A stretch of DNA of 64,000 nt from Campanula takesimana (taxonomy: Eukaryota > Streptophyta > Magnoliopsida > Asterales > Campanulaceae). Positions 53,614 to 63,663 of the stretch are shown here, one piece after another (the first letter of the stretch is position 1; every line of letters begins with the position of its first letter). The stretch spans positions 496,001 through 560,000 of the forward strand of contig JAOWBW010000484.1 of the NCBI GenBank assembly GCA_026119855.1. Reading direction: 5' to 3'. Below the pieces are notes generated by a model. It saw nothing but the letters and a program-made list of their open reading frames with translations. It searched no databases and was not told where the DNA came from. A program made the translations under genes and the position numbers.

Positions 53614-55100
53614 CTATTTGACTGGCTTAGCGCCTGGTGCTGTCGGGATTCTGTGCTCTACAATCGAGTTGTCAAGCCCCGGCATGTCTTTATAGACCAT
53701 GCGAACACATCCACATATTCTTTGAGTAGCTCAATCAGTGCTTCCCTTTCGGCTCCGCTGAAGAAACTTCCAATCTGCGTTTCCTTAGGCTCGGCTTCGG
53801 TTCCCAAATTCACGCACGTTAACACCTCATCGGCAGCTTGGGCTCGAGATTCTTTTTTGATTAATAACCTGTTCTGAGATTTCTTTAATGTATTCATCAT
53901 TTAATGTGTCTGTGTCTGCCTCTTCTAATGAATCATTATTAACTAAGTGTATATCATTAGTTTGATTATTAGCCAATTTATCAGTTAAAAGAGTGACTAT
54001 GGAGGGATACTCGGAAAGGTCGAGGGTTTCATTCATGGCAAAAGGGAAAATAGCGTTTGCAACAAGATCATAGTCTTCAGACGTAAGGTCGTCAGACTTA
54101 GAGGAAGACTCAAATTCAAAATGTAAAACACTAGACTCTGGGGACGGGGATTTTGGGCGAGTGACAGGAGATGCTGCAGGAGTGGTGACAGGAGAAGGAG
54201 TAAGCCCCAGTGTTCCCATCATAAATTCCGGAGTAGCTATAGGTCCCCCAATGATGCACCAATTCTTGAGCTTGTCCCCCATGGGTACCACCAATGTCCT
54301 TGGGTCCACCTTATCTTCAGAATCGTCCCCGATGACGGCAACCATGTCTTCGTGCAGCCCCAGATTACCCAGATGTTGAAGCAGATATTGGCCGTCCCAC
54401 GTCTCAGTCAGACTTGGAGTTTCTGCGGCTTCTATTGCTGGCTTGTCAAGGGTTGCGGCTTCAAGTTGATCTGCCAAGTCATCTGCAACCTTGGTGGAGT
54501 ACTCATGCCTGATGGTTTCTAACTCTGCCCGTGGCTTTATCATGTTCCATGTAAGTCAGCTTCATGTTGGACCGATCGAATTCCACATCTTTGAAAATCT
54601 CGAACCCTTTCTGCAATTTCCCGGTGCGGTCACCCATGGCTCTGCGAACTCAAACACACGAAAACTCCTCGCCTTCCTGACAAAGTAGCTATTCAGGGAC
54701 AGGCGGTATGGCCGCATTTCAGGCTTTTTGTAGGGAAGCTTCATCTTTTTAAGCAATTCTATCCTTTGTTGCTCCATCTTGTCTTCAAGAGTAAGGGTAT
54801 ATCCTAGACCGAACAACCCTCGATGATCAACCTCTTTAACCAATTCTGTGGGCCTTGCAAGTTCTTACCTAGCCCCAGCCCCGGTATAAACCCATGTTAC
54901 CGCAGTATCTTGACAACAGGTGCCACTTTGTCCGTTGTTTTGGTGAGGTCGATGGTACAGATCTGTGCTTGAGCGACTATTTCGAAGCCATTGAAGAGTC
55001 GGCTCTCTTCCCCATGCTGAATCTGTAAGACGGGAACGCCCTTGGTGTCCGTCCCTTGGGCAGTTACGAGATCGCTGTAGATGATGGTCACTTCATTACC
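53614..55100 (-). pseudogene. Tat-2 protease-RT linker with G-patch-like motif
   Basis: Several frames are involved. An acidic linker (EYPSIVTLLTDKLANNQTND, 53827-54543) and the block RPYRLSLNSYFVRKA (54562-54843) match the Tat-1 order. At about 54845-54905 a frame reads HGFIPGLGLGKNLQGP just after a premature TAA. This is the counterpart of the Tat-1 G-patch-like motif. Confidence 0.7.
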
Positions 55101-55103
55101 AGA

Positions 55104-55808
55104 TTAAACTTCACACACTGGTGTAGGGAAGATGGGACAGCGCCCGACTGATGTAACCATGGCCGGCCGAGAAGGAGTGAGAGGTTGCGGGGATGTCATA
55201 ACGTGGAAATCGGTTGGCAGGATCTTTGTTCCGATGGTGATGGGCAAGGTGACTTCGCCTATCACGGCGCGGCATGTAGAGTCATAAGCTTTGATGGTTT
55301 GCTTGGATGGGCGTAAATCAACACCATGAACGCCGACCACATCCATCATCCTTGAAGGTAGGATATTAATAGCAGAACCATTATCAATGAACACACGGGG
55401 AACCTTCTTGCCATTTACTTCGACAGTGATATATAAAGGCTCATTATGATCAACTCCGAACACTGGCTTGTCTAGCTCCGAGAAAGTGATGATGTTTCCA
55501 TAGTGGATATTACCAATCATGTGGGTGACGTCCTCCGGGGTAATAGTGGATGGTACCATGGTGGCGGCAGGTTTTGCTCGAGCATGAGGCGATGGGCTAG
55601 GGAGGAGGTGAGTAGGGACCATAGTGAAATATGGGCTTGGGTTTGTTTGAGTTGAGTGAGGATAGCGTCTTCTTTGTCTAGGTCGCTTGCTCGGGTTCCT
55701 TCCCAAAGACTTTCTTTGCACCCTTCGGGTCAGATTGGTACACTTGACCGGATCTTGTAAGGAGACAAACTTCCGCACGTAGCTCCTCCAAAGACAATGG
55801 CGAGTCAT
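55104..55808 (-). pseudogene. Tat-2 aspartic protease
   Basis: The active site is VFIDNGSAINILP, followed by AYDSTCRAVIGEVTLPITIG. The upstream part (TPEDVTHMIGNIHYGNIITF, DHNEPLYITVEVNGKKVPR) matches the end of the Tat-1 gag frame. The C-terminal flank after FHVMTS is out of frame. The protease would cut the Gag-Pol precursor. Confidence 0.85.
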
Positions 55809-56359
55809 GACAAGGGGGCGAAACTTCGGTCTTTCGGCCTCCTCGAAGATTTCGGCCCAAGAAAGAGGTTGAAGGGCTTGGGACTCTCTTCCTCTAGAGA
55901 TTCGACTTCACTCACTAGTTCTTCTAAAGACAACAAGTAGCAAGAAGATTCTTTATTATTAGTCATTGAAATACAACCCATCTCATCACAGTCCGCCACA
56001 ACAGGCTCGCCGGATCAGTGATCTCACTAAGTTCTACCATGAGTACATTGCTGGCTACATAATCCCTAGGGTCTTCGACTACTCCCTTGTGGATGAGCTC
56101 TTGCACGCTTTCTTGAGTTCAAAGCATTCTTCAGTAGTGTGACCGGTGCACTTGTGGTAGTGGCAAAACTTTGACAAATCGCAACCAAAGACGGGGAAGG
56201 TGTCCTTCTAATGGTTCGAGCATTTCTAACGTCACCAATGCCATGAAGATATCCACCATCGTGAGCCTATCTTGTCAAAGGCATCCATGAGCTCTAGGAT
56301 ACTGATCTCGCATGTTTGCACCATATTCACCCCACCCCCATTGTTAGGAAGAGGGTTAT
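55809..56359 (-). pseudogene. Tat-2 gag-protease spacer, degenerate
   Basis: Short frames such as 55805-55999 (acidic, ESLEEESPKPFN) occur here. There is also text similar to the zinc-motif region (56100-56170, antisense of ...CHYHKCTGHTTEEC-like codons), suggesting a partial duplication of that region. No intact domain. Confidence 0.45.
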
Positions 56360-57388
56360 TCACCACATTAGGACCTTCGGCTTCTCAATCTTCTTGTCAT
56401 TGATCAACCCTTGTACTACGCGCTTCAATTGAATACAACCATCCGTTGTGTGCCCGATGTGCTTGTGATACTTGCAGAACTTGGAGGCGTCCAAATCAGT
56501 TTCTTGGGTAGGCGGGTTGGTAATTCTCCAAAGGCTTGATAAGACCTCTCTCTTGACTAACACGTCAAAGACTTTCCCCATAGGCATTCCAAAATCGTCA
56601 AAGTGTTCCCTCTCCCTTTGCGGCGGAGCCCCAGTTTCTTGTTACGGCTTGGACATCTAGCGGGACCTCTTTTTGGACCATATTCACTTGGCCGACGGCC
56701 TCCTTTCCACCCCTAGGAGGCGCAGGCGCAGTAGGAGCCTTGTAGCGGAAGGAGTTGTTGTTGTTGGTCTTGGACTTTCCTTTGGCGGCACAATCCCAGT
56801 GAACCTGCTTCGTACCTTACTCCGGCGTCAACCATTTCCGCAAATCAGGGAAGTAACCATTACCTATAGCTGCTTTCATCTCCGGTAGCAAGCACTTGTA
56901 GAAAATCTGTTTCTGTTCCTTCGCCTTTGGTGGGTATTGGACCTCACACAACCGATGGTTCCACCTCTTGTAAAAATCATAAATAGCCTCGCCGGGCTTT
57001 TGCATAGTGTTCTCAGGTCGTTTCGATTCACATGCCAATCCAAGTTAGCTTGATACTTCTCACAGAAAATGGCACTGATTTGATCCCACGTTTGCCTCTC
57101 GCTTGGTTCTAGCCCCAAGAACCAACGCAGAGCTATACCATCCAAAGTGCTATGAAATACGCGAGCCATTTGTTCGTTGGTGCAGTCACGAGCCCTCATG
57201 GCCAACACATAACTATCCAAATGAGTCTTAGGACACGAGTCACCATGAAACATTGCCACCTTAGGCATCTTGAAATCCTTGGGGAGAGCCCCCACTTGGC
57301 TAGGGTTGATTGTCTTGGTAGTCGGTGCACTTTGCTTATCCACGGTCTCGATCAACTTTCGCATTTGCTCTTGCATGGCCATAACCAC
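56360..57388 (-). pseudogene. Tat-2 gag, core and zinc-binding motif
   Basis: The Retrotrans_gag core runs in frame 57388-56876 (FKMPKVAMFHGDSCPKTHLD, ALRWFLGLEPSERQTWDQIS). After a frame change it continues in 57038-56817 (GEAIYDFYKRWNHRLCEV). The zinc motif CKYHKHIGHTTDGC lies in 56587-56360. The order matches Tat-1 and the gag at 62481. Confidence 0.85.
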
Positions 57389-57547
57389 AGGGTGATTGGA
57401 GATGTCGGGATAGTTTCTGACAGAATGACGGGAGGAGTAGCAGCGGCCATCCCAATACTCAGAGGCAACGAGGGTGCGGGTAGTTTGCTAGCGGAGAGGT
57501 AGCCACCAAGCAGTTCAGGGAAGGTTCATAGACAGCCTTGTTCTTGC

Positions 57548-58039
57548 TCATGGTAGTGAAACCTTGTTGGGTGTAGAGAGAAGGAGGTGGAACATTGCGG
57601 TAGCTTGGGAATGGGAAGGTAGTAGCATTGGTGTTGGGGGACAGTTGGTATTGACCTCTTCATCCTCGACATAAATGAAATTCTCCCCATCGGGCACCAG
57701 TTTAGTCCCCTTTTGTTGAATGTGACCCTTCACTGTTGGTCTGGTCTTCCAGCATCTTGTTGCTTTCCTCGAGATTCTGATCTTGGCTTCGAGACCGGCG
57801 AGGAAGTTCTGGAGGCTTGGGGGAATACCATTGAGAGTAGCCTCAGTGTTGAGCTCGGCGGCACTAGCAGGAGGAGCAGAGGCTGAAGCTGAAGCGGGAG
57901 TTGACATTGCTGATGACGAGACTGAGAACGTGGACGGAGTAGAAGCTTCACGTTGTAGTCGACCACCCGAGCGGATCCAAACTTCTTTGCTGAAAGGTTG
58001 AAGGGCAATGAAGTTTTTTAGGAGAGGGGGAAGGCTCAT
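57548..58039 (-). pseudogene. Tat-2 gag, N-terminal part
   Basis: Starts MSLPPLLKNFIALQPFSKEV. An Ala/Ser-rich stretch and a hydrophilic segment follow, and the frame stops at 57548, before the core. The assignment rests on position directly upstream of the gag core and downstream of the leader block. No named domain is visible. Confidence 0.6.
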
Positions 58040-58737
58040 GCAAAGTATATTTTAATTTACAAAAACATACATTATTTACATCCTAATTGGTTGGAAGGGG
58101 TACCCCTTTTTCGCAACTAGTTAGAAGACTACGATCAGTGGAGGCCATCACTACGTCTATAGACCCCTCGTTTTTTCACCTGTATTGCACACTCCCAAAC
58201 GGACAATTTGGGCGAGGGTCCTATAGGGCAAGCGGCTTCCACCAACTATCGGATCTTTACGACTAACCCTCCTTAAAGGCATTTAACGTGACGTCTATGT
58301 TACATCCTACGCAAGTTAATGATGAGCGGAGATCTTACAACAAACACTCATCTCACCATGGCACGTCCCTTGTAGGGAAATCACTTTTTTTGTGCACTTT
58401 CTCTCAAAGATCTCGATTCATCATTGACTTGGGGATGACTCGACATAGACAGCACGTTAATTGACTATTAAGAAAAAGCTAGCCAAACCAACCGTCAAAA
58501 CCTAGGTGTGATACCTATACTAGTGTGGGTTGACACGGGTTAGGTAAAAGGTTCCCACCGCTCGCGGAACGTACACGGTGAGTGGAGTAGACGAGTGACT
58601 CGAAAAGAGGGCGACAGTAGCGCACAAATTCCTGCACATCGAATACTCCGGGTAATGGGGACCTGTGCAGTGCTGACAACGGACTAGTGGTAGTGTGTGG
58701 CAAGAAACTAATTCTTTTTAAGGAGAAAAGAGAGAAG
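58040..58737 (-). other. Tat-2 leader with the block shared with Tat-NA
   Basis: 58133-58248 matches 20681-20802 at about 90% by eye, while the surroundings do not match. On the sense strand it lies about 95-210 nt upstream of the gag ATG. The rest, to 58737, shows nothing I can name. Confidence 0.6.
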
Positions 58738-59365
58738 TTTTGATGTTAGGATGATGCAATGCAATGCATGAGAGAGAGAGGAGGGGGGAGAGAGGAATGT
58801 ACAAGAGAGCATAGCAGAGTTTTGTTTGACCCTAATACCAAAGCGAAGATAACAGGGGTACAAGGATACAAGGTATATACAAAGTACAAGTATCAACAAA
58901 GTACAAGTATTAACGTTGTGGGGTGCGTGGTGCATGTGTGAACATGGCAAGTATGTGAGGTGCATGTATAAACATGGCAAGTGTGTGCATGTGTAAACAT
59001 GGCAAGGGTGTGTAGGATGCTGTGTAAACATGGCAGGTGTGTGCATGTGTAAACATGGCAGTGTGTGTATGTGTAAACATGGCAGGTTTACATGTGCAAC
59101 ATGGCAGGCGTGTGCATGTGTAAACATGGCAAGGTGTGTGCATGTGTAAACATGGCAAGTGTATGCGAAAACATGGCAGGCGTGAGCATGTGTAAATATG
59201 GCAAGCGTGTGCATGTGTAAAACATGGCAAGGTGTGTGCATGTGTAAACATGGGGCAAGTGTATGCGCAAACATGCAGGCGTGAGCATGCTGAACATGGC
59301 AGGTGTGGTGCATGTGAGAATCATGGCAAGTGTAAGGTGCATATGAGAACATGGAAAACATCATG
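58738..59365. repeat. Tandem repeat of about 28-33 bp with ACATGGCAAG/GTGTGCATGTGT
   Basis: There are about 15 irregular copies of AACATGGCAAGTGTGTGCATGTGTAA. The minus-strand Cys/His-rich ORFs at 58708-59409 are a by-product of the repeat. It lies in the 5' leader of Tat-2. Confidence 0.82.
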
Positions 59366-59414
59366 ATGTGAACGAAAGTTAGACCCACTAAGTTTGAAAA
59401 AGTTTTCAAAGCAG

Positions 59415-59432
59415 TCCCCAGCAGGTCCGCCC
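59415..59432 (-). other. Tat-2 primer-binding site (degenerate)
   Basis: The minus strand reads GGGCGGACCTGCTGGGGA next to the LTR. It keeps the CTGCTGGGGA end of the Tat PBS type, but the first bases are altered. Confidence 0.6.
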
Positions 59433-60332
59433 TGTGAATACCCCTTTCCGATGAAGCGCCGCATGGGAAGTATCTTGTGATTATTCTTATTTACAAAAGG
59501 GAATATTTTAACGACATTAAAATTATGAGAGTCGCCACGCCGTTTTAATTAAAGCCAAAACATTGAAAAAAGCATTTTAGTGGGTTCGGGGGTCAAATTA
59601 CAACAAGAGAAGAATATTGACGTTATCACTCCTATTGCCCGAATTGATCGGTCTTTCTATCATGAGGCGGTGTGTTAGTAGTGTGTTAGTGATTTAGACC
59701 GGATCCGAAGATTTCCTACGTTCCTCCTCAATGTGAGAAGCTCAGGTCAGCGTAGTAATCGCAGAGAATTAGAATAGGCAGAAGAATCGCTAAGATCATG
59801 CATAATAGGGGGGAATTACCTAAAGATTAGGGTTAGAAATAGTTCCTAGATCATCCTCGGGTTGATGAACCCTCGATCACATCGGCTATGAAAATACATG
59901 TAATTATGAAGATCGTCAACCCTAAATATGGCATAAATAAGGTTTTAATCTATGAACACGAAGAACAAGCGAAGAACATATTTGAACAGATGAATGGCAT
60001 GCAAAGAATATGAAGAACAAAAAAAAAAAATATGAATAACATGTACGAACATGAATATAAAAGATCTACATTAAAAATAATGCAGAATAACATGAAGAAA
60101 AGTTAGAAAACTTACCTATGTTGGCAAGAAATAAACCTTGCTCTTCTTGAGTGTTTGAATGTTAATTAGAGAGAAAAATAGTGTTTAGGAACTCCAAAAT
60201 TCGTACTTAGAGCTCTCAAATCGGATCCCAAACCAATGAATGGATGATTTATATAGTAACTGAGGGAAGATCTGATGTCCAATCATCCAGCGCAAGGTTG
60301 GCCGCCTGGCCATTGTTGAAGCCGGTGACAAG
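59433..60332 (-). mobile_element. Tat-2 5' LTR, cut by the assembly gap
   Basis: It matches 43769 onward, up to the text GAAGCCGGTGACAAG that lies at about 44647-44663 in the left LTR. About 250 bp should therefore be inside the gap. It has more small indels than the left copy. Pseudoknot-like motif at 59697-59760 (3' end altered); PBS-core copy at 59528-59538; palindromic box at 60298-60312. Confidence 0.9.
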
Positions 60333-60432
60333 NNNNNNNNNNNNNNNNNNNNNNNNNNNNNNNNNNNNNNNNNNNNNNNNNNNNNNNNNNNNNNNNNNNN
60401 NNNNNNNNNNNNNNNNNNNNNNNNNNNNNNNN
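60333..60432. other. Assembly gap (100 N)
   Basis: One hundred N, a conventional length for a gap of unknown size. The sequence on the two sides is unrelated, so contiguity across it is unproven. Confidence 0.99.
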
Positions 60433-61260
60433 AATATTTCATCAAACGGATTCACCAACGGATTCGTCAACAAGGGTTCACCAACGGGCTCATCCGAGGG
60501 ATTCACTAACGGATTCATCAAACAGATTCACCAACGGATTCGTCAACAAGGGTTCACCAACGGACTCATCCAAGGGATTCACTAACGGATTCATCAAACG
60601 GATTCACCAACGGATTCGTCAACAAGGGTTCACCAACGGACTCATCCAAGGGATTCACAACGGATTCATCAAACGGATTCACCAACAGATTCGTCAACAA
60701 GGGTTCACCAACGGGCTCATCCAAGGGATTCACTAACGGATTCACCAACGGATTCGTCAACAAGGGTTCACCAACGGACTCATCCAAGGGATTCACTAAC
60801 GGATTCATCAACGGATTCACCAACGGATTCATCAACAAGGGTTCACCAACGGACTCATCCAAGGGATTCACTAACGGATTCATCAAACGGAGTCACCAAG
60901 GATTCGTCAACAAGGGTTCACCAACGGACTCATCCGAGGGATTCACTAACGGTTTCATCAAACGGATTCACCAACGGATTCGTCAACAAGGGTTCACCAA
61001 CGGACTCATCCAAGGGATTCACTAACGGATTCATCAAACGGATTCACCAACGGATTCGTCAACAAGGGGTTCACCAACGGACTCATCTAAGGGATTCACT
61101 AACGGATTCATCAAAGGGATCAAAGGGATTCACAACAGATTCGTCAACAAGGTTCACCAACGGACTCATCCAAGGGATTCACTAACGGATTCGTCAACAA
61201 GGGTTCTCCAACGGACTCATCCAAGGGATTCACTAACGGATTCATCAAAAGGTTCACTAA
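60433..61260. repeat. 76-bp tandem repeat, inverted relative to 39740-41180
   Basis: The unit is the reverse complement of that at 39760-40440: GGATTCACCAACGGATTCGT, CAACAAGGGTTCACCAACGG, ACTCATCCAAGGGATTCACT. About eleven copies, some shortened. The N(P/G)-rich ORFs on both strands are artefacts. Confidence 0.9.
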
Positions 61261-61476
61261 CGGCCTCATTCAAAACATTCAGCCGGCAGGTTCACCTAAC
61301 GGATCATGCCACCCCTCTATCAACAAAAGCCGCTCACACAGGGAGCGCACCACTATCTCTCGCAATTTCAAATTCCGGCTTTCATCGAGTCTTTGCCTTT
61401 TTGGTGATGTCCTCGGCGGGTGTTTTTAACTTTCGTCGACGCGTTTTGCTTTGCAATCCACGTCGCCAAGGGGCTC
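61261..61476 (+). other. Pre-LTR block and polypurine tract of the LTR D element
   Basis: It contains TTTCGTCGACGCGTTTTGCT, TTGCAATCCACGTCGCC and the polypurine tract AAGGGGCTC directly before LTR D. It is the counterpart of 39550-39620 in opposite orientation. Confidence 0.75.
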
Positions 61477-62461
61477 TGTAGACACCCGCCTTGGACCGCT
61501 CACCCCGATTGCACATTTGATTTTGTGTTTCTCCCCATTTTAAGTGTTTCTCGTTAGTTTCTGTCACTTCCGTTAAGTTCCTGACTGACTTCGTTAAGTC
61601 CAGGGACTAAACTGAATGACAGGGCTGACTTTCTAGTCCATTCTCAAAATTGCCTTCTCTGAGTCGCGCGCCTCCGACAGGAGGAGCCAGGCGCGCGCGC
61701 CTCCCGCCCCCAAGCAGGAAGCGCGCGCCTCTGGGCGTCAGTTACAGATTTTCTGGCCAGGATTCCTCCCTTGCTCAATTTACAGGATTTTGCCCGGGAA
61801 GGATTTCTTGGTGACTGAGTTTTGGCACCAAAAACCCCTCTTTCACCTATAAAAACCTCTCTTTACCTCCATTTTCAAGGATCGAAAACTTAGACCGAAG
61901 ATTGAACTTACAAAAACTATACCAAAATCACTTTCTAAAAGTTCTCCAAGGATTCCATCAAGCAATACTTGAAGGTCTTCAAATTGTAGGTAAAAGTCCA
62001 TCTTTTCCTTTCTTTTCTACTTCATCTCATCTCTCTCTTTTACTTTAACCAAATGTGCAATCACCCAAATCATTTTGGGACATGACTCTAATGATCACCT
62101 CATCTCATTGAGGTTGGTTAAGGAGTCATCTCCTACATTCCAAATCCTATTTTAAATCCCCCCTTTTCATGACTTAAAGAAGAAGAAGAAGAACATTTCC
62201 TTCATGTAGATTTTGATCAAGCAAGACCAACTTTAGTTGGGCGAGATGGGCGTTTCGGTACTTCCCATCTCGTAATCTAACCCCCGAACCTCAAAACAAA
62301 GAATCTCTGTTTTCGTAATCAAACTTAGGCTACAATCTATAGGTTTTTCTTATGTTCCTCAAAACATAGGTGGCGACTCTAAACAATCTAAAACAAGTTA
62401 GACATCCTAGGATAACACACGCGCTCCAGCCTAAAGCCGTGGTTCCCCCGGGGTATCTACA
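61477..62461 (+). mobile_element. LTR D: 3' LTR of a plus-strand Tat-1-family element (985 bp)
   Basis: TGTAGACACCCGCCTTGG...GGGGTATCTACA. It is closely similar to the Tat-1 LTR (reverse complement of 11117-12114). TATAAAA lies at 61848-61854, with three palindromic boxes upstream at 61661-61674, 61690-61704 and 61719-61732 (core GCGCGCGC). The PBS-core copy GTGGCGACTCT is at 62370-62380. Right flank GGACC (62462-62466). The 5' half of the element is not seen. Confidence 0.92.
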
Positions 62462-63663
62462 GGACCCTCAAATGGGATGATTGGTGGAAAAGTTGAAACA
62501 AATGGAAGAAAGGTTTGAAGGGGTGAACGAGAAGAAGTCCACCTTGGGAATCACCGATCCCGATAAAATTGTTCCCCTCCCTCACAGATTTAAAATGCCA
62601 GGGATTTATAAGTTTCATGGAACTGCTTGCCCCCAGACTCATCTCATTGCCTACAGCTTAGCAATGAGGGCGAAGGGTTGTACCGTGCAACAAATGGCCA
62701 ATCAGTTTCAACTATCTTTGAGAGGAAATGCACTCAAATGGTTCTTCAACCTAAAAGATGAATCTCGGGTCACATGGGACCAGATCAAAGAAGCATTCCT
62801 CACCAAATACCGGTCTAACTTGGAATGGGAAACCAATCGCACTGACTTGCAAGGGTCACCCTGCAAAAGAACGACGAACCAATTGGTGAATTTTACAAGA
62901 GATGGAATTACAAGCTTGGAGAAATTTCCAACCCGCCCACTGAGGATGAACAACTAGATATTTTTCAGTCATGCTTGAAACCTCAATTGCGAGCGTTGAT
63001 CATTCACCACTTTTACCCCAATCTCCGGGCTATGGTAACCGCAGGTTCCAAGTTTGAGAAAAATCTCAGCGAGCAGTCCTCCGCCCAAGGTAGTGGTAAT
63101 TCCTACAGATATCACCCTCCGACGACCTGCAAAGGGAAAGAAACCCCAGGGGAAGTTAACAACATCCAAGGGGAAAACCCGAGACAAGCTCTACAAAGGG
63201 CCAAACACTCGGAGAGACGCCCGTATGTGAGGTTTGAAGATTTTGGGATGCCTATGAGCAAGGTATTTGAGGGGCTATTCAAGCAAGGCCTTGTAAAGCC
63301 TTTAGTTAACTACCAACCTAGGAACCCCGAGAAACACCTCGACAAAAGTAGGAGGTGTGCCTTTCACAATTATCACGGACACAACACCGATGAATGTTCC
63401 ATGGTAAAGCGCATCATCCTCGACCTGATTGACAAGGGGAAGCTTGAACACCCTCGTGGTCCAAATGTAGTCAACAACCCTTTCCCCGACAACAGTGCCA
63501 TCAACATGATTGAGTTTGGGCAAAACAGCGTGAACATGATTGAGCTTGGGGAACCAGCACCGGTAACCTTCTTGGAATTTAATACCCCACTGATGGAAAT
63601 CGGGAAAAGATGGAAAGACATCTTGTGGGCATGTATACAAAAGGGAGAGATAAAATGCCCCCC
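62462..63663 (+). pseudogene. Broken gag of another Tat-type element
   Basis: The frame 62481-62957 holds the Retrotrans_gag core: FKMPGIYKFHGTACPQTHLI, ALKWFFNLKDESRVTWDQIK. After a frame change the second frame (from 62975) has RALIIHHFYPNLRAMV and RPYVRFEDFGMPMSKVFEGL, then the zinc motif CAFHNYHGHNTDEC and IILDLIDKGKLEHP. Coding similarity ends at about 63663, where an LTR fragment begins. The 5' end is replaced by LTR D, so this gag is the presumed host of the LTR D element. Confidence 0.85.

Larger units (their letters stand above)
43769..60332 (-). mobile_element. Tat-2: Tat/Ogre-type element with two antisense genes, right end in gap
   Basis: The left LTR (43769-44916) and right LTR (59433 to the gap at 60333) share TGTGAATACCCCTTTCCGAT and run in the same orientation. 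The polypurine tract is beside the left LTR and the PBS beside the right one, so the element is on the minus strand. From the 5' end it has leader, gag, protease, linker, RT, RNase H and integrase, then a 6-kb region with two plus-strand PMD genes. It is over 16.5 kb long. Its right target duplication is hidden by the N gap. Confidence 0.92.

Noticed and set aside
58708..59409. 233-codon Cys/His-rich minus-strand ORF resembling a metal-binding protein
   Set aside because: It is the translation of an ACATGGCAAG/TGTGCATG tandem repeat; copies are irregular and the adjacent frames are open too.
60185..60585. ORFs running through the N gap
   Set aside because: Their middle is unknown sequence and the flanks are LTR and tandem repeat.
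38341..62461. LTR C and LTR D as the two LTRs of one element
   Set aside because: They are in opposite orientation and clearly diverged, and each has a polypurine tract beside it, so both are 3' LTRs.
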